From: Alphaproteobacteria bacterium
Lineage (GTDB): Bacteria > Pseudomonadota > Alphaproteobacteria > Caulobacterales > Maricaulaceae
DNA length: 64,000 nt
Direction: 5' to 3'
NCBI GenBank assembly: GCA_016124675.1
Contig: WGNG01000006.1
Location: 1 to 64,000, forward strand
Shown: piece after piece, positions 27,387 through 36,467 of the stretch
How positions within the stretch are numbered: the stretch's first letter is position 1
Layout of the letters: each line of letters opens with the position of its first letter
Made by a program: the position numbers and the translations under genes
Notes under the pieces: model-generated
What the model saw: only the letters and a program-made list of their open reading frames with translations
The model's database searches: none
Told to the model about the DNA's origin: nothing

Positions 27387-29150
27387 CTACATCCGCTCGG
27401 GCACATCCAGGCCGATCAGGCCCAGCACCGTGCGCAACTGGGTCAGCGTGGTGCGGGCGAGCGTCAGGCGGGCGGCGCGGATCGGCTCGTCCTTCTCCGG
27501 CAGGATCGGGCATTGGGTGTAGAAGGCGGAGAAGGCCTGGGCGAGGTTGAAGGCGTGCTCGCACAGGATATGCGGCGCGCGGCCGCTCTCGGCGCGCTGC
27601 ACCGCCGCTTCGAAACCGTCGAGCCGGCGCACCAGCGCGGCCTCGGCGTCATGGCTGATCTGCACCGGGCCGTCCTTCAGCCCTTCGCCTTCAGCCTTGC
27701 GCAAGAGCGAGCCGATGCGCACGGCCTGATACAACAGGTACGGCCCGGTCTTTCCCTCGAAGCAGACAAACCGGTCCAGGTCGAACACGTAATTGGTCGT
27801 GCGCACGTTTTGCAGGTCGGAGAACTTGATCGCCGCATTGGCGACCTTGCGCGCCACGTCTTCAAAGGCTTCGGGCGACAGCTCGGCGCCCAGACCGGCT
27901 TCAGTCAGGCGGGCGCGGGCGCGCTCGCGCGCCTGTTCGATCAGGTCAGCCAGGCGGAACGTGCCGCCATCGCGCGTGCGCAGGCGCTTGCCGTCCGGCC
28001 CGTTCACCGTGCCGAACTTCACGTGCTCCAGCCCGCCGTCTTCTGCGAGGCCGGCTTTGATCGCCGCGCGGAAGACCTGCTCGAAATGGTCAGACTGGCC
28101 CAGATCGACCACGTAAAGGATCAGGTCTGGATCCAGCTCGCGGCGGCGCTCCAGAATGGTGGCCAGATCGGTTGTGGCGTAAAGCGCCGAGCCTTGCGAG
28201 CTGACGAGGATGAGCGGCGCAAGTTCCTTCTTGTCGTCCTCGCGCGCCACCCGGATGACCAGCGCGCCCGCGCTTTCCTCGGTGATGGCCCGTTTGCGCA
28301 GGTCCGCGACCATGTCCGCGATGAGGTCATTGACGTCGCTTTCGCCCTTCCACAGGTCGAAATGGACGCCAAGATCGTCGAAATCCACCTTGAGGGCGGC
28401 GATGGAGACCAAGATGAAGTGGCGTAGCAGCGCCCGGTATCCCGGCCGTCCGGCCTGAAGCTCGGCCGTAGCCTTGCGCGAGCGTTCCTGGCGTTCGGGG
28501 TCGGCCTTGCCCTTGGCGCTGGCCTGCGGATACAGGCGGGCCAGATCGTCAATGCTCACAGGCGCTTCGTCCGGGTAAGGCCCCGTGAAGCCAGCGTCGA
28601 AATAGGGCAGGCCGGGCTGCTCGTCCTGCAGCTCGGTGATCAGCTGGCCCATCTGCAGGCCCCAGTCGCCCAGATGGATGTCGCTGGTCACGTCATGGCC
28701 AAGGAAGCGGAACAGGCGCTGAAGGCTGTCGCCGATGACGCTGGAGCGCAGATGGCCCACATGCATGGGCTTGGCGACATTGGGCCCGCCAAAATCGATC
28801 ATCACACGCAACGGATCGGAGGCCAGGCGCGCGCCGGTGCGAGGATCGGCGGCCAGCGCGTCAGCCCGCTGCGCATACATCGATGGCAGCGGAATGAGAT
28901 TGAGAAAACCCGGCCCCGCGATCTCCACGCCGAGATCAGGCCGCGCGGCCTTGAGATGATCCGCGACAGCTCCCGCCAGCGCACGCGGATTGGCCTTGGC
29001 GGCTTTCGCCGCCGCCAGCGCGCCATTGCATTGATAGGGGGCGAGATCGGGGCGGTCGCTCTCGATCACCCCGCCCAGCTCGCGCGGCAGGCCCGCCGCC
29101 GCGAACGCGGCCGAGACCGCGCCCGTCAACTCTTCGACCAGAGACGTCAT
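27387..29150 (-). CDS. argS: Arginyl-tRNA synthetase (587 aa)
   Basis: Class I synthetase that charges tRNA-Arg. The N-terminal Add-1 domain spans about 1-95, the HIGH-type motif KPMHVGHLRSSVIGD is at about 121-135, and the KMSKS-loop equivalent is GKRLRTRDGGTFRL (about 386-399), the form common in bacterial ArgS. The C-terminal DALR anticodon-binding domain ends RTVLGLIGLDVPERM. Length is normal. It starts 9 bases after the lipoprotein stop region on the opposite end of a compact minus-strand pair. Confidence 0.96.
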   Translation of the reverse strand: MTSLVEELTGAVSAAFAAAGLPRELGGVIESDRPDLAPYQCNGALAAAKAAKANPRALAGAVADHLKAARPDLGVEIAGPGFLNLIPLPSMYAQRADALAADPRTGARLASDPLRVMIDFGGPNVAKPMHVGHLRSSVIGDSLQRLFRFLGHDVTSDIHLGDWGLQMGQLITELQDEQPGLPYFDAGFTGPYPDEAPVSIDDLARLYPQASAKGKADPERQERSRKATAELQAGRPGYRALLRHFILVSIAALKVDFDDLGVHFDLWKGESDVNDLIADMVADLRKRAITEESAGALVIRVAREDDKKELAPLILVSSQGSALYATTDLATILERRRELDPDLILYVVDLGQSDHFEQVFRAAIKAGLAEDGGLEHVKFGTVNGPDGKRLRTRDGGTFRLADLIEQARERARARLTEAGLGAELSPEAFEDVARKVANAAIKFSDLQNVRTTNYVFDLDRFVCFEGKTGPYLLYQAVRIGSLLRKAEGEGLKDGPVQISHDAEAALVRRLDGFEAAVQRAESGRAPHILCEHAFNLAQAFSAFYTQCPILPEKDEPIRAARLTLARTTLTQLRTVLGLIGLDVPERM

Positions 29151-29159
29151 GGGCGCGCC

Positions 29160-29750
29160 CTAGCCGTCCTGGCCGGCGGTGACGCGGAAGCGCATGCCTG
29201 ACCGGTTGAATTCCAGCTGCTCATCAGTGAGCTCGAAACCCACCAGCACTTCAAAATTGGCGCCCGACGTATCGGGTTCGGCGCGCGGAATGCGGATGGA
29301 GGAGAATTCCTCAACGATTTCAATCCGGTCCGCTCCGGCCGGAAAATTGGCCGTAACCTCGAAATTCTCACGGTGGATCACGCCCAGGAAATTGCGCTGC
29401 GGGTCGAGGCGAACCACGGTGATGAACAGCTGATAGGTGTGGCTGTCGCCCACCGCCGCAGGGCCGCGGCCAAAGCCCAGGCGCATGCCCATCTCCATAT
29501 CGATGGGCGTCGCCGACCGGTCGGTATAGGTGCAGCTGCCCGCCACGTTGAGAATTTCGCCGGTAAAGCCCACATTGCCGTAGACAATCTCGGGACCAGA
29601 AAAGTTGACGATGCGGTGGGCGTCATAGAGCGACAGGGCGTTCGGGCATGGCCCCGGGTTGGGCTCCGGCCCGCTCAGCGTATTGCGCACGCCCTGGCAG
29701 CCAGCGAGCGTCAAAGTAGCGGCGGCGAGGCTGATAACGGCGAAGCGCAT
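29160..29750 (-). CDS. Hypothetical lipoprotein (196 aa)
   Basis: The N-terminal signal MRFAVISLAAATLTLAGC has a clear lipobox (LAGC, lipidated Cys18). The mature part is predicted beta-rich, with alternating hydrophobic and charged residues. I see no named domain. It starts at the ATG at 29750; the longer open frame upstream overlaps the divergent ispH promoter region. It ends 9 bases before argS on the same strand and so is probably cotranscribed with it. Confidence 0.75.
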   Translation of the reverse strand: MRFAVISLAAATLTLAGCQGVRNTLSGPEPNPGPCPNALSLYDAHRIVNFSGPEIVYGNVGFTGEILNVAGSCTYTDRSATPIDMEMGMRLGFGRGPAAVGDSHTYQLFITVVRLDPQRNFLGVIHRENFEVTANFPAGADRIEIVEEFSSIRIPRAEPDTSGANFEVLVGFELTDEQLEFNRSGMRFRVTAGQDG

Positions 29751-29903
29751 GACGAAAGTCCCGGACCTGAGAGCGCGGCGCCGGGCGGCGCCGCCGGTGA
29801 CATCCTCCGGCGCGCCTTTGCGGGTCGTGCCGGGTCTGGTAGACGTCTCTACGACGCGCGCGCGCCAAGGGCAACGCCCGCCCGCGCCTGACAGAGGACT
29901 GCG

Positions 29904-30848
29904 ATGACAGCCAAACCCGCCCTCACCGTCCTGCTCGCGGCGCCGCGCGGTTTTTGCGCCGGCGTGGACCGCGCCATCCAGATCGTCGAAAAGGCGCTGG
30001 AGCGGTATGGCGCGCCGGTCTATGTGCGCCACGAAATCGTGCACAACAAGCACGTGGTCAACCGGCTCAAGGCCATGGGCGCGGTCTTCGTCAAGGAATT
30101 GCACGAGTGCCCGGACGACCGGCCGGTGGTGTTCTCAGCCCATGGCGTGCCCAAGCGCGTGCCCGCCGAGGCCTCGCGGCGCAATCTGCTCTATGTGGAC
30201 GCGACCTGCCCTCTGGTCTCCAAGGTGCATGTCGAGGCCGAGCGTCATCACAAGGCCAGGAGGGAAATCCTGCTGATCGGCCATGCGGGCCACCCCGAGG
30301 TGGTCGGCACGCTGGGACAGCTGCCCGAGGGCGCCATCCACCTGATCGAGACCGTGGCCGATGCGCAGGCCTTCAGCCCGCGCGATCCCGGCAATTTGGC
30401 CTTCGTCACCCAGACGACCCTGTCGGTGGACGACACTGCCGAGATCGTGGCTGCCCTGCAGGCGCGCTTCCCCACCATGGCGTCGCCGCACAAGGAAGAT
30501 ATCTGCTACGCCACCACCAACCGCCAGGCGGCGGTGAAAGCCATCGGCGCGGATGCAGACCTGGTGCTGGTGGTGGGCGCGCCCAACTCCTCCAATTCGG
30601 TGCGCCTGGTGGAAGTGGCGCTCAGAGCCGGCGCCCGCGCCGCGCACCTGGTCCCGAGCGCAGATGACATCGACTGGTCCTGGCTTGACGGCGTGACGAC
30701 GCTGGGCGTTTCGGCTGGAGCCAGCGCGCCCGAGGACCTGGTGGAGGATCTGCTGGCGGCGGTGGCCGAGCGCTACGCGGTGACCATTCGCGAAGTGACC
30801 GTGGCGCGCGAGGACGTGGTGTTCAAGCTGCCAAGGGAAGTGGCTTGA
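29904..30848 (+). CDS. ispH: 4-hydroxy-3-methylbut-2-enyl diphosphate reductase (314 aa)
   Basis: Last step of the MEP isoprenoid pathway: reduces HMBPP to IPP and DMAPP using a [4Fe-4S] cluster. Cluster cysteines are C18 ([10 protein letters not shown]), C102 (VDATCPLV) and C201 ([11 protein letters not shown]). The conserved ETVADAQ-like and GAPNSSNS segments are present. The stop overlaps the start of the DUF1801 gene by one base (TGATG), with rnhA also coupled downstream, giving an ispH-DUF1801-rnhA operon. Confidence 0.96.
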   Translation: MTAKPALTVLLAAPRGFCAGVDRAIQIVEKALERYGAPVYVRHEIVHNKHVVNRLKAMGAVFVKELHECPDDRPVVFSAHGVPKRVPAEASRRNLLYVDATCPLVSKVHVEAERHHKARREILLIGHAGHPEVVGTLGQLPEGAIHLIETVADAQAFSPRDPGNLAFVTQTTLSVDDTAEIVAALQARFPTMASPHKEDICYATTNRQAAVKAIGADADLVLVVGAPNSSNSVRLVEVALRAGARAAHLVPSADDIDWSWLDGVTTLGVSAGASAPEDLVEDLLAAVAERYAVTIREVTVAREDVVFKLPREVA

Positions 30849-31276
30849 TGAGCGGTGCCAAGACACAGCCCACCGGCCAGACCGTCGACGCCTTCCTCTC
30901 CAATGTCGAGCCTGAGCGCAAACGGGAAGAGGCGCGCGCGATTGACGCTCTGTTCCGGCGGGTCACGGGCTGGACGCCGGTGATGTGGGGGCCGTCCATC
31001 ATTGGCTATGGCCGGTATCATTTCCGCTATGACAGCGGCCGTGAAGGCGATTTCCTCGCTAATGGGTTTTCGCCGCGCAAGGCCAAGCACTCGATCTATA
31101 TTTTGCCTGGCTACACAGATTATGGTGCGATCCTGTCGCGCATCGGCAAGCACGCCACCGGCAAGTCCTGCCTCTACATCAACAAGCTCGCTGACATCGA
31201 TCTGGACGTACTGGCCGAACTGATTGAAGCGGGTGTGAAGGACCTTTCGGCGAAGTACGAGGTCATGGCGCGTTGA
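30848..31276 (+). CDS. DUF1801 family protein (142 aa)
   Basis: Matches the DUF1801/YdhG-like pattern by eye: [18 protein letters not shown] near the start, [19 protein letters not shown] (about 42-60), [14 protein letters not shown] (about 69-82) and [18 protein letters not shown] (about 103-120). Family function is unknown; a small alpha/beta fold is expected. It is the middle gene of the operon, overlapping ispH by one base and rnhA by four (TTGA). Confidence 0.85.
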   Translation: MSGAKTQPTGQTVDAFLSNVEPERKREEARAIDALFRRVTGWTPVMWGPSIIGYGRYHFRYDSGREGDFLANGFSPRKAKHSIYILPGYTDYGAILSRIGKHATGKSCLYINKLADIDLDVLAELIEAGVKDLSAKYEVMAR

Positions 31277-31734
31277 GCCGGACCGTGACCATCCACACCG
31301 ACGGCGCCTGCTCTGGCAATCCCGGGCCGGGCGGCTGGGGGGCGCTTCTGGAGTTTGGCGGCAAGGAGCGCGAGCTGTCCGGGGCGGAGGCAGACACCAC
31401 CAATAACCGCATGGAGCTGATGGCCGCGATCGTGGCGCTGGAAACGCTCAAGCGGCCCTGCCGGGTGCGGCTGGTCACCGATTCCACCTATGTGCGCGAC
31501 GGGGTGCTGCGCTGGATGCGCGCCTGGAAAACCAATGGCTGGAAGACGTCAGCGAAGAAGCCGGTGAAGAACGAGGATTTGTGGAAGCGCCTCGACGCCG
31601 CAGCCGCCCGCCACGAGATTGTCTGGGAATGGGTCAAGGGCCATGCCGGCCATCCCGAAAACGAGCGCGCAGACGCGCTGGCGCGCGCCGCGATTCGCAG
31701 CGTCGCCGGGTCCGGGGCCCCGTCACAGGCCTGA
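31273..31734 (+). CDS. rnhA: Ribonuclease HI (153 aa)
   Basis: Cleaves the RNA strand of RNA-DNA hybrids. Catalytic residues: D10 ([14 protein letters not shown]), E48 (NNRMELMA), D70 (VTDSTYV) and D134 (ERADALA), with His124 in the VKGHAGH loop. It uses a TTG start that overlaps the upstream stop (TTGA), which is consistent with coupled translation. Length is standard, with a short C-terminal Ser/Ala tail. Confidence 0.95.
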   Translation: MSRTVTIHTDGACSGNPGPGGWGALLEFGGKERELSGAEADTTNNRMELMAAIVALETLKRPCRVRLVTDSTYVRDGVLRWMRAWKTNGWKTSAKKPVKNEDLWKRLDAAAARHEIVWEWVKGHAGHPENERADALARAAIRSVAGSGAPSQA

Positions 31735-31738
31735 CGCA

Positions 31739-32881
31739 TCAGGCGTCGGGCGCCGCGAACCGCCCCGCCACGCCGCTCACCACCGCCTCGCCCGCCGCAT
31801 CGGCCGACAGGGCGTGCGCGAAGCGGAAACCCTGGGCCTGATCACAGCCCAGCTCCTGGCAGAGGTCCGCATCGGCTTCAGTCTCCACCCCTTCAGCCAC
31901 CACCCCCATGCCATAGCTGTGGGCGATGCGCACCACCGAGGTGATGATCGCGCGCGCCGAAGCGTCGGCGCCGGCGGCGCGCACGAAATAGCGGTCAATT
32001 TTCACCGTGTCGAAGGGGAAGCGGTCAAGGCGCGCCAGCGAGGAATACCCGGTTCCAAAATCATCAAGCGCCAGCGAGACGCCTGCTGCCTTGAGCGCCT
32101 GCATGGCCCGCTCGGCGGCGTCGGGATCGCGCATGATCTCGGTCTCGGTGATCTCCAGCTTGAAGGCGCGGGCAGGCAGAGCCGCCGCCTCCACCGTGGC
32201 GATGAGTCCGTCGGCAAAGCCGGGATCGCAAATCTCGCCCGCCGTGGCGTTCGCGGCGACGAACAGGGAGCCGGCGTCCGGCGCCAGCGCCCGCCAGGCC
32301 GCCGCATCGGCCGCCGCCGCCGCCCTCACCGCCATTCCAACGCGCCCCGCCACACCAAGCTCCATCGCCAGCGGCATGAAGTCGTCGGCCCGCATCACGC
32401 TGGCGTCAGGGCGCACCCAGCGCGCCAGCGCCTCGAACCCGGCGAGGCGCCGGTCCGCCAGCGCCACGATGGGCTGATAATGCGCGGTCATCGCGCCCGC
32501 CTCCAGGCCAGCGCGCAATTCCGCTTCGAGGTCGAGCCGTTCGAGACCATCCTCCGGGGTGAGGCCTGCTGGCAAGATGAGCCCGCGCCAGACGCCCGCC
32601 TCGCTGCGACCGATGAGGCGGATGAGGCGCAAGCGCCGGTCCTCGCCGATCAGGCGCAGGCGCACGTCCAGCTCGCGCCCCGCGCTCAGCGCCTCCAGCG
32701 CACCCCGGTCGCCCGGCGCCAGGCGTTCGCCCAGCGCGTCGAGACGGCCGGCCTCGGCGGCGATCGCCAGACCCATGGCGCCCGCGTCGCCGGTCAGGGT
32801 GAGCACGCCGGAGGATGCCTCCCATTCCAGCGCCAGCGCGCCCGCGGCCCGGGCCGCGGTGCTGAAGACAGCCTCGCTCAT
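31739..32881 (-). CDS. EAL-domain cyclic-di-GMP phosphodiesterase (380 aa)
   Basis: An N-terminal region of about 115 residues looks like a degenerate sensor/PAS-like fold. It is followed by an EAL domain (about 118-365). Catalytic and metal positions are kept: FEALARW (E150-A-L), the N in AANATAGE, KLEITETE, ALDDFGTGYSSL, VKIDRYFV and VVAEGVETE, so hydrolysis of c-di-GMP is expected. No membrane segment is present. The start overlaps the GNAT gene stop (ATGA). It is convergent with rnhA, with only 4 bases between the stops. Confidence 0.88.
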   Translation of the reverse strand: MSEAVFSTAARAAGALALEWEASSGVLTLTGDAGAMGLAIAAEAGRLDALGERLAPGDRGALEALSAGRELDVRLRLIGEDRRLRLIRLIGRSEAGVWRGLILPAGLTPEDGLERLDLEAELRAGLEAGAMTAHYQPIVALADRRLAGFEALARWVRPDASVMRADDFMPLAMELGVAGRVGMAVRAAAAADAAAWRALAPDAGSLFVAANATAGEICDPGFADGLIATVEAAALPARAFKLEITETEIMRDPDAAERAMQALKAAGVSLALDDFGTGYSSLARLDRFPFDTVKIDRYFVRAAGADASARAIITSVVRIAHSYGMGVVAEGVETEADADLCQELGCDQAQGFRFAHALSADAAGEAVVSGVAGRFAAPDA

Positions 32882-33456
32882 CGGATCGGATCGCTCGACA
32901 GGATCGCGAACCGGTCATGGTCCCGCCATTCGCCGTGGATTTTCAGGAACTCGCGCGAGCGCCCTTCGCGCGTGAAGCCGAGCGATTCCAGGAGGGCGCG
33001 CGAGGCCTCGTTCTCCAGCCGCGTGGCAGCCTCGACGCGGTGCAGGCGCAAGGTTTCGAACGCATGGTGCAGCACCCGTCGCACCGCCGCGCGGGCATGG
33101 CCGCGGCGCACATAGGGCGCGCCGATCCAGTAGCCCAGATCCGCCGTCTGCAGCACGCCGCGCCGGACATTGTTGAGATTGCAGGCGCCTACAAGCACAT
33201 CGTCATCTTTGCGAAAAACGAAGAAGGGATAGCCCGTCCCGTTGTCGAGATCGGTCTGGTAGCGGCGCAGCCGTCGCCTGTAGGCCGACCGCGAGAGCTC
33301 ATCCTCGCTCCAGGCCGGCTCCCAGCGTTCGGTGTGGCGGCGGCTGGCATAGCGCAGCTTGGCCCACGCCTCGTAATCATCCGCATGGGGCGGACGCAGG
33401 CGCACGCCCTCGCCCCAAAGCACCAGCTCCTGATTATCGTCGCGCCACAGGGCCAT
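32878..33456 (-). CDS. GNAT N-acetyltransferase, RimJ/RimL type (192 aa)
   Basis: GNAT fold with the acetyl-CoA loop YVRRGHARAAVRRVL (about 114-128) and the C-terminal VEAATRLENEASRALLESLGF (about 140-160) typical of RimJ-like ribosomal-protein acetyltransferases. Its opening, LWGEGVRLRPPHADDYEAWAKLR, also fits. I chose the ATG at 33456; a TTG six codons upstream is possible. It is coupled to the downstream EAL gene by a 4-base overlap. Confidence 0.85.
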   Translation of the reverse strand: MALWRDDNQELVLWGEGVRLRPPHADDYEAWAKLRYASRRHTERWEPAWSEDELSRSAYRRRLRRYQTDLDNGTGYPFFVFRKDDDVLVGACNLNNVRRGVLQTADLGYWIGAPYVRRGHARAAVRRVLHHAFETLRLHRVEAATRLENEASRALLESLGFTREGRSREFLKIHGEWRDHDRFAILSSDPIR

Positions 33457-33545
33457 GAGGGGTCGTCCAGGCAAGTGTTTTCGCTACCCCCAATAGACGC
33501 CGGGCCGCCCCTCAGGGCAAGGCGCGGGCGCCGCCGGACGGCGAT

Positions 33546-33561
33546 TGTAGCGGATGCTACA
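33546..33561. promoter_or_regulatory. Perfect inverted repeat, possible TetR operator
   Basis: TGTAGC-GGAT-GCTACA, 16 bases, lies 41 bases before the ATG of the membrane protein gene at 33602. A TetR-type regulator gene is convergent just beyond that gene, so this could be its operator. Confidence 0.5.
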
Positions 33562-33601
33562 TTGCGCTAGCTTGAGCCAGATCAAGCTGGAGGGACCATC
33601 A

Positions 33602-34015
33602 ATGCAGACCCAGTCCGTAAGAACCGGACGCTTGCCGCTTTCAACCGGGCAGCTGATCCGGCTGGCCGCCCTGGGCGTGGCGCTCTGGCTGACCGCAGCG
33701 CTGCTGCTGCGCTGGCTCGGCCCGCTGGGCGTGTATGACGGCGCCGCCCGCATCCTCCTGTACGCGCTTATCATTCCAGGCACCGCGCCCTTCATCTGGT
33801 TGATTGCCAAGATTGGCAGACTTGCCCGCAGCGATCTGGCGCTGGGGGTCAGCGTCGTGGTTGCGGCGGCGGTGCTGCTGGACGGGCTGGCGCTCGCCTG
33901 GGCTCCCTGGCTCTACGGGTCCGCGCTGGCGCTGCAGGCCGGCGCCGGCGCGGTGATCCTGTGGGGCGCGGGCGTGGCGCTGGTTCTGGGCTTTGTCTTC
34001 AACCGCGCCGGTTAG
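33602..34015 (+). CDS. Four-helix membrane protein of unknown function (137 aa)
   Basis: Four hydrophobic segments (about 20-42, 48-68, 80-104 and 110-133) separated by short loops. The size and layout match small DUF5367-like membrane proteins, but the family is not certain. Start at 33602, supported by GGAGGGA 7 bases upstream. A 16-bp palindrome precedes it, and the TetR-type gene ends 6 bases beyond its stop on the other strand, which suggests regulated expression in response to a small molecule or membrane stress. Confidence 0.7.
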   Translation: MQTQSVRTGRLPLSTGQLIRLAALGVALWLTAALLLRWLGPLGVYDGAARILLYALIIPGTAPFIWLIAKIGRLARSDLALGVSVVVAAAVLLDGLALAWAPWLYGSALALQAGAGAVILWGAGVALVLGFVFNRAG

Positions 34016-34021
34016 CGGGCT

Positions 34022-34567
34022 TCACCCCAGCGCCGCGTGACACGCTGCGTCGAGCCCCGCTGCCTTGAGCACCACAAGGCCCTCGACCTGCGCAAACAGG
34101 CGCGCCGCCTCGGCGGCATGGCGATCGGCGGGCGCCTCAAGCTGCCGGGTGATCCAGTCCAGAAAGCCCGAAGCGATCGCCCGCGCCGCATCGCGATACG
34201 TGGCTTCCCCGGCCGCCGAGCGCGCCGCGATTTCGAGCCACAGGCGCATATAGGGCCAGAACGCCTCATCCATCACCTGATGACCCACGCGCACAAAGAG
34301 GATGTCAGAGGGCGCGCGTGATGGCGCCGCTGCTGCATTCAGCGCTGTCTCCAGCCGGTCGGCGAGATGCACCAGGGCGGCGGTCATCAGCGCTTCCTTG
34401 GTAGGAAAATAATACAGCAGCATCCGGTCGCTGGTGCCAGACGCCTTCGCCAGCGAGCGCAGGCTGGCCGCCGCCAGGCCATCAGCCAGCAACGTGTCAG
34501 CAAGCCGGCCGACCAGTTCGGCCCGGCGGACATCCGTTTTTGCGCCGGCAGCGATGTCCCGGCTCAT
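34022..34567 (-). CDS. TetR/AcrR family transcriptional regulator (181 aa)
   Basis: The N-terminal helix-turn-helix (about 15-62) shows the TetR pattern: ADTLLADGLAAASLRSLAKASGTSDRMLLYYFPTKEAL read in pieces (GLAAASLRSLAKASG; LYYFPTKEALM). The C-terminal ligand-binding helices follow. It is convergent with the small membrane protein gene (6-base gap), whose upstream palindrome is a plausible target. Its stop/start overlap (ATGA) with gluQ places it in an operon with that gene. Confidence 0.85.
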   Translation of the reverse strand: MSRDIAAGAKTDVRRAELVGRLADTLLADGLAAASLRSLAKASGTSDRMLLYYFPTKEALMTAALVHLADRLETALNAAAAPSRAPSDILFVRVGHQVMDEAFWPYMRLWLEIAARSAAGEATYRDAARAIASGFLDWITRQLEAPADRHAAEAARLFAQVEGLVVLKAAGLDAACHAALG

Positions 34568-35439
34568 GACACCCCCACCCGCGCCCGGATATCGCCCGGC
34601 GTTGCGCCCGCCTCCCGCATCGCCTGCAGGGTCAGCGACCGGTCACGCTTGGCAAAGCGGCGGCCTGTATCGTCTGTGAGCAGGCGGTGGTGGCGCCAGA
34701 CCGGAACCGGCAGGCCGAGCAAAGCCTGCAAGAGGCGGTGCAGATGGGTGGCGAAGAACAGGTCCTGCCCGCGGATCACATGGCTGACGCCCTGCAGCGC
34801 ATCATCATGGATGCAAGCCAGGTGATAGCTCGTGCCCACATCCTTGCGCGCCAGAATCACATCGCCCAGCAGGTCCGGCTGCGAGGCGATCCGGCCGTGC
34901 TCGCCCTCAGGCCCCTCGCCCTCCTCGATAAAGCTCAGCGCGTCATAGCGCGCGCCCAGCCTCTCACGGCAGGCGTTCAGCGACAGACGCCAGGCAAAGG
35001 CCTCGCCGCGCGCCAGGCGGTCGGCTTCTTCCGCTTCGCTCATGGGCTCGGCCGGACCGGGATAGATCAGTCCTTCCGGCCCCTCGCCGGGATGATGGGG
35101 CGCGCGGGCGATCTCGTCAGCGATCTCCTTGTGGGTCTTGAAGCAGCGATAGACCAGACCGGCGCGCGCCAGCCGCTCCAGCGCGCGGGCATAGTCAGGA
35201 AAATGATCGCTCTGCCGGCGCACCGGGCGCGGCCAGTCCAGCCCCAGCCAGGCGAGATCCTGGTAAATCCCGGCCTCGAAGTCCGGCGTGCAGCGGGTCT
35301 GGTCTATGTCCTCGATGCGCAGAAGGCACACGCCCCCCGCCACGCGCGCCGCCTCAAACGCGCTGAGCGCCGAAAACGCGTGGCCGAGATGCAAGCGCCC
35401 GGTGGGCGATGGCGCGAAACGGGTGGTGAAGCCGGTCAT
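34564..35439 (-). CDS. gluQ: Glutamyl-Q tRNA(Asp) synthetase (291 aa)
   Basis: Truncated GluRS paralog that attaches glutamate to queuosine in tRNA-Asp. The N-terminal FAPSPTGRLHLGHAFSAL holds the HIGH-type motif, LLRIEDIDQTR follows, and FAKRDRS (about 264-270) replaces KMSKS. No anticodon-binding domain is present, as expected at about 290 residues. The zinc-site cysteines of the E. coli enzyme are largely absent (only YRCFKT remains), as in some relatives. ATGA overlap with tetR. Confidence 0.9.
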   Translation of the reverse strand: MTGFTTRFAPSPTGRLHLGHAFSALSAFEAARVAGGVCLLRIEDIDQTRCTPDFEAGIYQDLAWLGLDWPRPVRRQSDHFPDYARALERLARAGLVYRCFKTHKEIADEIARAPHHPGEGPEGLIYPGPAEPMSEAEEADRLARGEAFAWRLSLNACRERLGARYDALSFIEEGEGPEGEHGRIASQPDLLGDVILARKDVGTSYHLACIHDDALQGVSHVIRGQDLFFATHLHRLLQALLGLPVPVWRHHRLLTDDTGRRFAKRDRSLTLQAMREAGATPGDIRARVGVS

Positions 35440-35574
35440 GCCCTTTTCCTAGCGCAACAGCACGCCGGTGTCGCGCGACGGCGCGGCCGGGCGCAGCCGC
35501 GGGGTTCGCAGCGCCCGCGGGCGCGGTATGATCTGCGCATTGGACCTTCCAGCTTACAGGGGCCTTCTGCTTCC

Positions 35575-36234
35575 ATGATCCTCATCGACGGACCGCGCAT
35601 TCCGCCCCGCGGCGGCAAGGCGAAGAAACTGGTCGTACTGTTTCACGGCTATGGCTCCAATGGCGCCGATCTCGCCGGTCTGGCCCAAGCCTGGGCGCCC
35701 GACTTCCCGGATGTAGCCTGGGCCAGCCCCAACGCGCCCGAACCCGTGCCCGGCTATCCCGGCGGATATCAATGGTTTCCCATCAGCCGGCTGGATCCGG
35801 TCGCGATGGAAGCTGGCGTGCGCAGCGCCCACGCCAGCGCCGAGCAATTCCTGAAATCAGAACTGAACCGCTGGGAGCTGCAACCATCCGATCTGGCGAT
35901 CATCGGCTTCAGCCAGGGCACGATGATGGCCCTGCACGCCGGGCTGCGGCGCGAGACCGCACCGGCGGCGATCCTGGGCTATTCGGGCGCGCTGGCCGGG
36001 CCGGAGCGTCTTGCCCGGGAGATGACATGCAAGCCGCCCATATTGCTGATCCACGGCGATCAGGACGAGGTCCTGCCCGTGGGCATGACGCTGATGGCGG
36101 CGCAGGGCCTGGCGGCGGCCGGGCACGGGGCAGAGTTTCACATTTCCGGCGGCGTGCCGCATTCCATCGGACCCGATGGTCTCGATCTGGGCGGGCGCTT
36201 CCTGAAGGCGGCCTTCGCCGGCAAGCTGGTTTAG
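35575..36234 (+). CDS. Phospholipase/carboxylesterase-type alpha/beta hydrolase (219 aa)
   Basis: Esterase of the carboxylesterase/phospholipase family (YpfH-like). The oxyanion-site LFHGYGSNGADL is at about 22-33, the nucleophile elbow GFSQGTMM has Ser near 115, and the acid in LIHGDQDEVLP and the His in GVPHSIG complete the triad. No signal peptide, so cytoplasmic. The start at 35575 was chosen at the first ATG after the divergent gluQ region; the open frame extends much further upstream but overlaps gluQ. Confidence 0.88.
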   Translation: MILIDGPRIPPRGGKAKKLVVLFHGYGSNGADLAGLAQAWAPDFPDVAWASPNAPEPVPGYPGGYQWFPISRLDPVAMEAGVRSAHASAEQFLKSELNRWELQPSDLAIIGFSQGTMMALHAGLRRETAPAAILGYSGALAGPERLAREMTCKPPILLIHGDQDEVLPVGMTLMAAQGLAAAGHGAEFHISGGVPHSIGPDGLDLGGRFLKAAFAGKLV

Positions 36235-36467
36235 GGCGCGCCTCCTGCCCCGATCATCGCTGAGCTGTCGCGGCGATGTCATAGGCCTGTAACATCGCTT
36301 GGGCTAGAGTGCGTGCGACCAAAGGATCGCGCTGGTGATTCGTCCAACGATTACCGGCGTCTGCTGTGAGGGAGACGCGTCTTCAGGACGCCTTTGGCAT
36401 CATACGGGGCCACTGGCCCGATCCGACTCGCGGACACCCCGCGCGATGCGTCCGGCGGGAGGGCGTG

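Noticed and set aside
36273-36298. GCGATGT/ACATCGC inverted repeat upstream of the HNH gene
   Set aside because: Seven-base arms with a 12-base gap, single occurrence and no regulator nearby; too weak to call an operator.
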